Below the pieces are notes generated by a model that had not been told where the DNA came from, ran no database searches, and saw nothing but the letters and a program-made list of their open reading frames with translations. The translations under genes were made by a program, and so were the position numbers. DNA of 38,447 nt from Anderseniella sp. (lineage in GTDB: Bacteria > Pseudomonadota > Alphaproteobacteria > Rhizobiales > Aestuariivirgaceae), in the NCBI GenBank assembly GCA_030626025.1, contig DAOUPT010000031.1:1-38447 (forward strand), given 5' to 3'. Positions 35,770 to 38,447 of the stretch are shown piece by piece. Position 1 is the first letter of the stretch. Each line of letters opens with the position of its first letter.

Positions 35770-36657
35770 TCAGGAAATCTTTCGACAAAACGCATCAAAC
35801 CACCTGCCCGCTAAAATCCGGCGGGCAAATGCGCCCATATGAGTTGATAATGTAACGTAGTACCGAGGTTTTGGTCTGTTACTTTCTGCGGCATGGATCA
35901 ACTTGTCGAGTACCGCGTCAGGTCCCAGTCGATACTTTGGTTTCCAGGGGCTTCCGCTTTGTGTTCGTGATTGGCTTGGTGTTTCTGGCTCCCAGCCGTT
36001 AAGTGAATGTCCCGATTTTCCAGCCATTTGTTCTTCATATATCTGTCGATGCGGAGAATTTTCTGCATCAATGGTCTTTCTAAAATTTATAATCGCATGA
36101 TGTTGGAACTTGGAGCGGATTGGGCCGGGCTCAATTTGACAAACAAAAACCCCGCTGCCATGAAGCTCTAAACGCATGGTGTCTGACAAAGCCTCAATTG
36201 CAAATTTTGAAGCATTGTAGGCGCCGCGCCACTTCAGTGCAATCAGCCCGAGAATTGATGAACATTGTATGATGCGACCATGTCGCTGCTGGCGCATGGC
36301 CGGAATTATACGGCAGCTGAGATCATGCCAGCCAATAACATTGGTTTCAAATTGATGGCGTAGAACTTCGGGACGAAGATCCTCAACGGCACCACCCTGG
36401 CCAAAAGCACCGTTATTGAACAAAACATCAAGTTGGTTTCCGGTTCGTTTGAGGACTTCATCGGCGCAGTTTGCGATTGATTGAGGCTCTGTATAATCCA
36501 GGTAAATAGCTTCCAAACCAAGGTCATTGAGGCGAGACAGATCAGCCTCATTTCGTGCTGTAGCAAAAACCCGCCAGCCGCGTTCTTTCATACCAAGCGC
36601 GCAGGTATATCCGATCCCGCTTGAACACCCGGTTATAAGTATAGATTTACCCGCCAT
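35770..36657 (-). CDS. short-chain dehydrogenase/reductase
   Basis: 295 residues. Classical SDR signs: nucleotide site TGCSSGIGYTCAL (9-21), NNGA in LFNNGAFGQGGAVEDL, Ser in IIQCSSILGLIA, catalytic YNASK and EPGPIRSKF. It uses NAD(P)H on an unknown alcohol or ketone. The C-terminal ~90 residues (DAVLDKLIHAAESNRPKPRYYVTL) are typical of the retinol-dehydrogenase-like branch. It is convergent with the EAL gene at 33 bp, and its start lies 24 bp from the tRNA-like remnant, so it is the last recognisable ordinary gene before the integrated DNA. Confidence 0.9.
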   Translation of the reverse strand: MAGKSILITGCSSGIGYTCALGMKERGWRVFATARNEADLSRLNDLGLEAIYLDYTEPQSIANCADEVLKRTGNQLDVLFNNGAFGQGGAVEDLRPEVLRHQFETNVIGWHDLSCRIIPAMRQQRHGRIIQCSSILGLIALKWRGAYNASKFAIEALSDTMRLELHGSGVFVCQIEPGPIRSKFQHHAIINFRKTIDAENSPHRQIYEEQMAGKSGHSLNGWEPETPSQSRTQSGSPWKPKYRLGPDAVLDKLIHAAESNRPKPRYYVTLSTHMGAFARRILAGRWFDAFCRKIS

Positions 36658-36680
36658 AAACTGTATTCCTTGTTAAAAAA

Positions 36681-36724
36681 GGGACATGGGTGGATTTGAA
36701 CCACCGACACGCGAATTTTCAGTC
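36681..36724 (-). pseudogene. 3' half of a tRNA-Phe-like gene (possible attachment scar)
   Basis: Read on the minus strand it runs from the anticodon loop (GACTGAAAATT, anticodon GAA) through CGCGTGTC and a perfect T-arm GGTGG-TTCAAAT-CCACC to a diverged acceptor strand CATGTCCC. It closely resembles the 3' half of an alphaproteobacterial tRNA-Phe. No matching D-arm or 5' acceptor is found upstream, and CCA is missing. Six T residues follow on the same strand. A tRNA 3' half without its 5' half is what site-specific integration into a tRNA gene leaves behind. Confidence 0.65.
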
Positions 36725-36780
36725 TATCGCGCATATATTTAACTAATTGATATTCAGGTAAAAAAATTTGAATTTAAATA

Positions 36781-37473
36781 CTATGTGTATAAGACTGTGT
36801 GCCATACGCTCATTGCTTCATCACGGAACTGGCATAAAGTTTTCCGGGAAATTAAATGGCGTTGAACGTAGAAGATATTGTAGATGGAAGCGTGAACTGA
36901 GAGAAATCGTTGGGCAGAACCAGGTGATTTAAATCGTTGCATTTTTCGCTCTCTTTGCCGAACTGGCAGGTGAGCGTTCTCGGCTCGATTGTTCTTTCTG
37001 CCGCCAAAATCATGGTGTTTGGAAAGATTCATTTCTCTCAAGGCAGCGCCGTATGACGGTAACTTGTCGGTTACAATAACATCTGGCACAAAACCCTGTT
37101 TCTTCAATAACTTTCTCATCAACTTGAGGGCAGCCCGCTTGTTTCTGTGCGATTGAACCAGAACTTCCAACACCTCCCCTTCATCATCAACGGCTCGCCA
37201 TAGATATGACCGTTTCCCATTAATCGAAACAAACACTTCATCAAGATGCCACTGACCCGATGCTCTGGGGCGTGATTTGTTTAACTTACGAGCATAAATT
37301 GATCCAAACTTCAAAACCCAACGGCGAACCGTTTCGTAGGAAACATCTATCCTTCGTTCCGCCAGCAAATCCTCGACATCCCGGTAGCTGAGAGAGAATT
37401 TAAAATACAACCAGATTGCATGTTGGATGATCAACGGAGGAAATCGATGACGAGTGTAGGAAACTTTATGCAT
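36781..37473 (-). CDS. IS6 family transposase
   Basis: 230 residues from ATG 37473 (a TTG lies one codon upstream). N-terminal helix-turn-helix (YRDVEDLLAERRIDVSYETVRRWV), then the DDE triad: Asp78 in WHLDEVFV, Asp136 in IVTDKLPSY, and Glu165 in NNRAENAH, followed by RERKMQRFKS. The enzyme copies and inserts the element by replicative transposition. The length is near normal for the family. The last codons may be supplied by flanking DNA, since a candidate end repeat lies inside them. Confidence 0.92.
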   Translation of the reverse strand: MHKVSYTRHRFPPLIIQHAIWLYFKFSLSYRDVEDLLAERRIDVSYETVRRWVLKFGSIYARKLNKSRPRASGQWHLDEVFVSINGKRSYLWRAVDDEGEVLEVLVQSHRNKRAALKLMRKLLKKQGFVPDVIVTDKLPSYGAALREMNLSKHHDFGGRKNNRAENAHLPVRQRERKMQRFKSPGSAQRFLSVHASIYNIFYVQRHLISRKTLCQFRDEAMSVWHTVLYT

Positions 37474-37491
37474 CAAACCAGTTTACAGTCT
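36792..37491. mobile_element. IS6-family insertion sequence (ends tentative)
   Basis: AGACTGT at 36792-36798 is matched by its inverse ACAGTCT at 37485-37491, close to the two ends of the transposase gene. This is the only matching end pair I can find and it is just 7 bp, so the true ends may lie a few bases farther out. No target duplication was found. The element sits at the broken end of the integrase gene. Confidence 0.4.
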
Positions 37492-37504
37492 CAGGATCGA
37501 ACGG

Positions 37505-37801
37505 TCACCCGGTTACCGTGACAATACCGTTTATCCCATCGATGAGTTGTTTCTTGGCTATGTCACGTTTTTGTCTGGCTTCTGCCAGTGATACAAGTGG
37601 GCAACGGCCAAAGGAAAGGACGTTTTCTTTTCTTTGGTGCTTGTATCGTAGTTGCCAGAGCTTTGATCCATTTGGTTGTATGAGCAAATGCAGGCCCGCA
37701 CCATCAGCAAGCCGATAGGCTTTATCTTTGGGTTTTACGTTCCTAATTGCGAATTCAGACAGGCCATGGTGGGTAATGGGTAATATGTGCACTACCCACA
37801 C
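37505..37801 (-). pseudogene. tyrosine integrase, N-terminal fragment (DUF4102)
   Basis: About 98 codons remain. The part LSEFAIRNVKPKDKAYRLADGAGLHLLIQPNG, followed by SKLWQLRYK and LVSLAEARQKRDIAKKQLIDGIN, is the arm-binding DUF4102 domain of P4-type integrases that insert at tRNA genes. The core-binding and catalytic (R-H-R-Y) domains are missing. The frame ends shortly after DGIN, next to the IS6 element, which probably cut it. GTG 37801 is the first start; the homologous part begins near residue 15. Confidence 0.85.
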
Positions 37802-37811
37802 CGTTACCCAT
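37769..37811. repeat. interleaved GGGTAA-type repeats at the integrase start
   Basis: GTGGGTA (37769-37775), ATGGGTAA (37776-37783), then TACCCAC (37793-37799) and TTACCCAT (37804-37811). Each of the first two has its exact inverse later, in the order A-B-A'-B'. A palindrome GTGCAC lies in the middle (37787-37792). A further GGGTAATGG at 37918-37926 repeats 37771-37779. Such iterated sites beside an int gene fit integrase arm-binding sites or an int operator. Confidence 0.5.
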
Positions 37812-37867
37812 TTTTATCTGTGAAGCAAGGAGTTTATATGAGGAGCTATGAGAAGATAACGTCAAAT

Positions 37868-37889
37868 AAACGGCTAAATTTAGCCGTTT
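37868..37889. terminator. perfect 22-bp palindrome, terminator-like
   Basis: Two arms of 11 bp (AAACGGCTAAA and its exact complement) with no spacer. It can form a hairpin with a short T run on the right-hand side only (CCGTTTC). It could be a weak two-way terminator or a protein-binding dyad between the integrase scrap and the second tRNA-like end. Confidence 0.4.
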
Positions 37890-37923
37890 CTGAGTAATTA
37901 TGGTTATCTATGAGAAAGGGTAA

Positions 37924-37942
37924 TGGTGCCCAGAGGCGGACT
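37924..37942 (-). other. tRNA 3'-end-like sequence, candidate attachment core
   Basis: On the minus strand it reads AGTCCGCCTCTGGGCACCA. This matches the layout of a tRNA 3' end: last T-loop bases AGT, T-stem CCGCC, acceptor TCTGGGC, discriminator A and CCA. The rest of the tRNA is absent to the right. It lies about 125 bp before the integrase start, with the integrase pointing away from it, which is the usual arrangement of tRNA end and P4-type integrase. Confidence 0.5.
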
Positions 37943-38447
37943 ACACTTCAAACACCGCTTCGCCTTGATTTTACAGGGAAAAATAAACCGCTGATGAAGG
38001 CTTGTGTACCAGTTCTGTGTACCACTTTCAAGCTAAGTTGACATGTATAAGGAACCTAGAACCCGCCAACGGTCTGCTATATGCCTAGTGGGATGCTGAG
38101 TGGTGAAGAACAGTATAGCCACTTTATCCTCATGGACTAGAGAGAGTCGCCCGTTTGTCCATCAAACTCAGAAGGAATTCTGATTCCAATACGAGTAGAA
38201 GGTGATCCAGAACGGCAATGGGGTTGGTTTTGGTTAAGGCTATAATCAGCGACAAAGAGGACCTTCACCAACAGGGATTATGTGCCATGTGTGGGCCTAA
38301 CTTGCGAATAGTGCATAACTGGCCACTCAGGAGGTTTTTGATTGGTGAGGTGAGAACTCAATACCGCATGAGCTATACTATCACAGGGCTGGTAGACAAC
38401 CGGCCGTACCCGGATTGATCCTAGTTGCAATTTTTACCATCAAATTG
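37943..38447. other. 505 bp with no recognisable gene
   Basis: No frame here gives a protein that I recognise, and stop codons are frequent in all frames. Visible structure: direct repeat TGTGTACCA at 38003-38011 and 38016-38024; a hairpin TCAGAA-GGAA-TTCTGA near 38167-38182 with a GNRA-type loop; and GAAGGT (about 38199) that can pair with ACCTTC (about 38263). A short open stretch around 38150-38243 includes the string IPIRVEGDPERQWGWFWL but begins and ends at stops. It may be island debris or the start of a structured RNA. Confidence 0.5.

Noticed and set aside
38218-38418. 66-codon frame at the right end
   Set aside because: No family resemblance, no ribosome site, and composition unlike the genes to the left; treated as chance.
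37943-38447. Group II intron 5' region
   Set aside because: No GUGYG-type 5' boundary with matching later elements and no domain V-like hairpin were found in the visible part; the reverse transcriptase, if any, would be outside the window.
1-38447. CRISPR array, defence island or biosynthetic cluster
   Set aside because: No spaced identical repeats of CRISPR length, and no nuclease, toxin-antitoxin, NRPS or PKS-type genes were seen on either strand.

Overview
The window reads as chromosomal DNA of an alphaproteobacterium, most likely a marine member of the Hyphomicrobiales/Rhodobiaceae type. This rests on gene content (TIGR02302 family protein, DUF4164 next to zapA, a start consistent with methylsuccinyl-CoA dehydrogenase) and on an exact alphaproteobacterial SOS box (GTTC-N7-GTTC). 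There are also sites matching the CtrA consensus. No species assignment is possible from sequence reading alone. Genes are dense, operons are tight, and base composition is moderate until the last ~1.8 kb.

Layout. 1-759: 5' part of a probable (2S)-methylsuccinyl-CoA dehydrogenase gene (ethylmalonyl-CoA pathway), running off the left edge. 851-3773: GST-like protein, DUF4164 coiled coil, ZapA, 6S RNA, 5-formyl-THF cyclo-ligase with an odd start, and a YmdB-type phosphodiesterase. 3749-4096: unknown helical protein on the minus strand. 4275-11955: yebC, ruvC, (SOS promoter) ruvA, ruvB, ybgC, then tolQ-tolR-tolA-tolB-pal, followed by a YbjQ-type protein. 12286-15990 (minus): TIGR02302 membrane protein, DsbB and YqaA/DedA-type membrane protein. 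16128-18954: tRNA-Leu(CAA), a SPOR-containing D,D-carboxypeptidase, a CobW-family GTPase and an ArsC/Spx-like protein.

18957-31625 looks like a one-carbon module. It holds a dimethylargininase-like hydrolase, an NAD-linked molybdenum/tungsten formate dehydrogenase (fused FdsG-FdsB plus FdsA), MobA and MoeA for its cofactor, a dimethylglycine/sarcosine dehydrogenase-like enzyme with a folate-binding C-terminal half, a DUF2279 protein, and formate-THF ligase (minus strand). Together these could take N-methyl groups to methylene-THF, formyl-THF, formate and CO2 with NADH and ATP gain, and the methylsuccinyl-CoA dehydrogenase at the left edge fits C1/C2 assimilation. This pathway reading is inference. 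31787-36657: gamma-glutamyltransferase family protein, a PAS-GGDEF(degenerate)-EAL protein and a short-chain dehydrogenase.

36681-38447 is a scrap of integrated DNA: a tRNA-Phe-like 3' half, an IS6-family transposase, a truncated tyrosine integrase (DUF4102 N-terminus only), interleaved GGGTAA/TTACCC repeats, a perfect palindrome, a second tRNA-3'-end-like sequence, and about 500 bp of DNA in which I recognise no gene. I see no clear new defence or mobile system. The best leads are this integration scar, the non-canonical start behind 6S RNA, the SOS promoter between ruvC and ruvA, and the composition of the C1 module.
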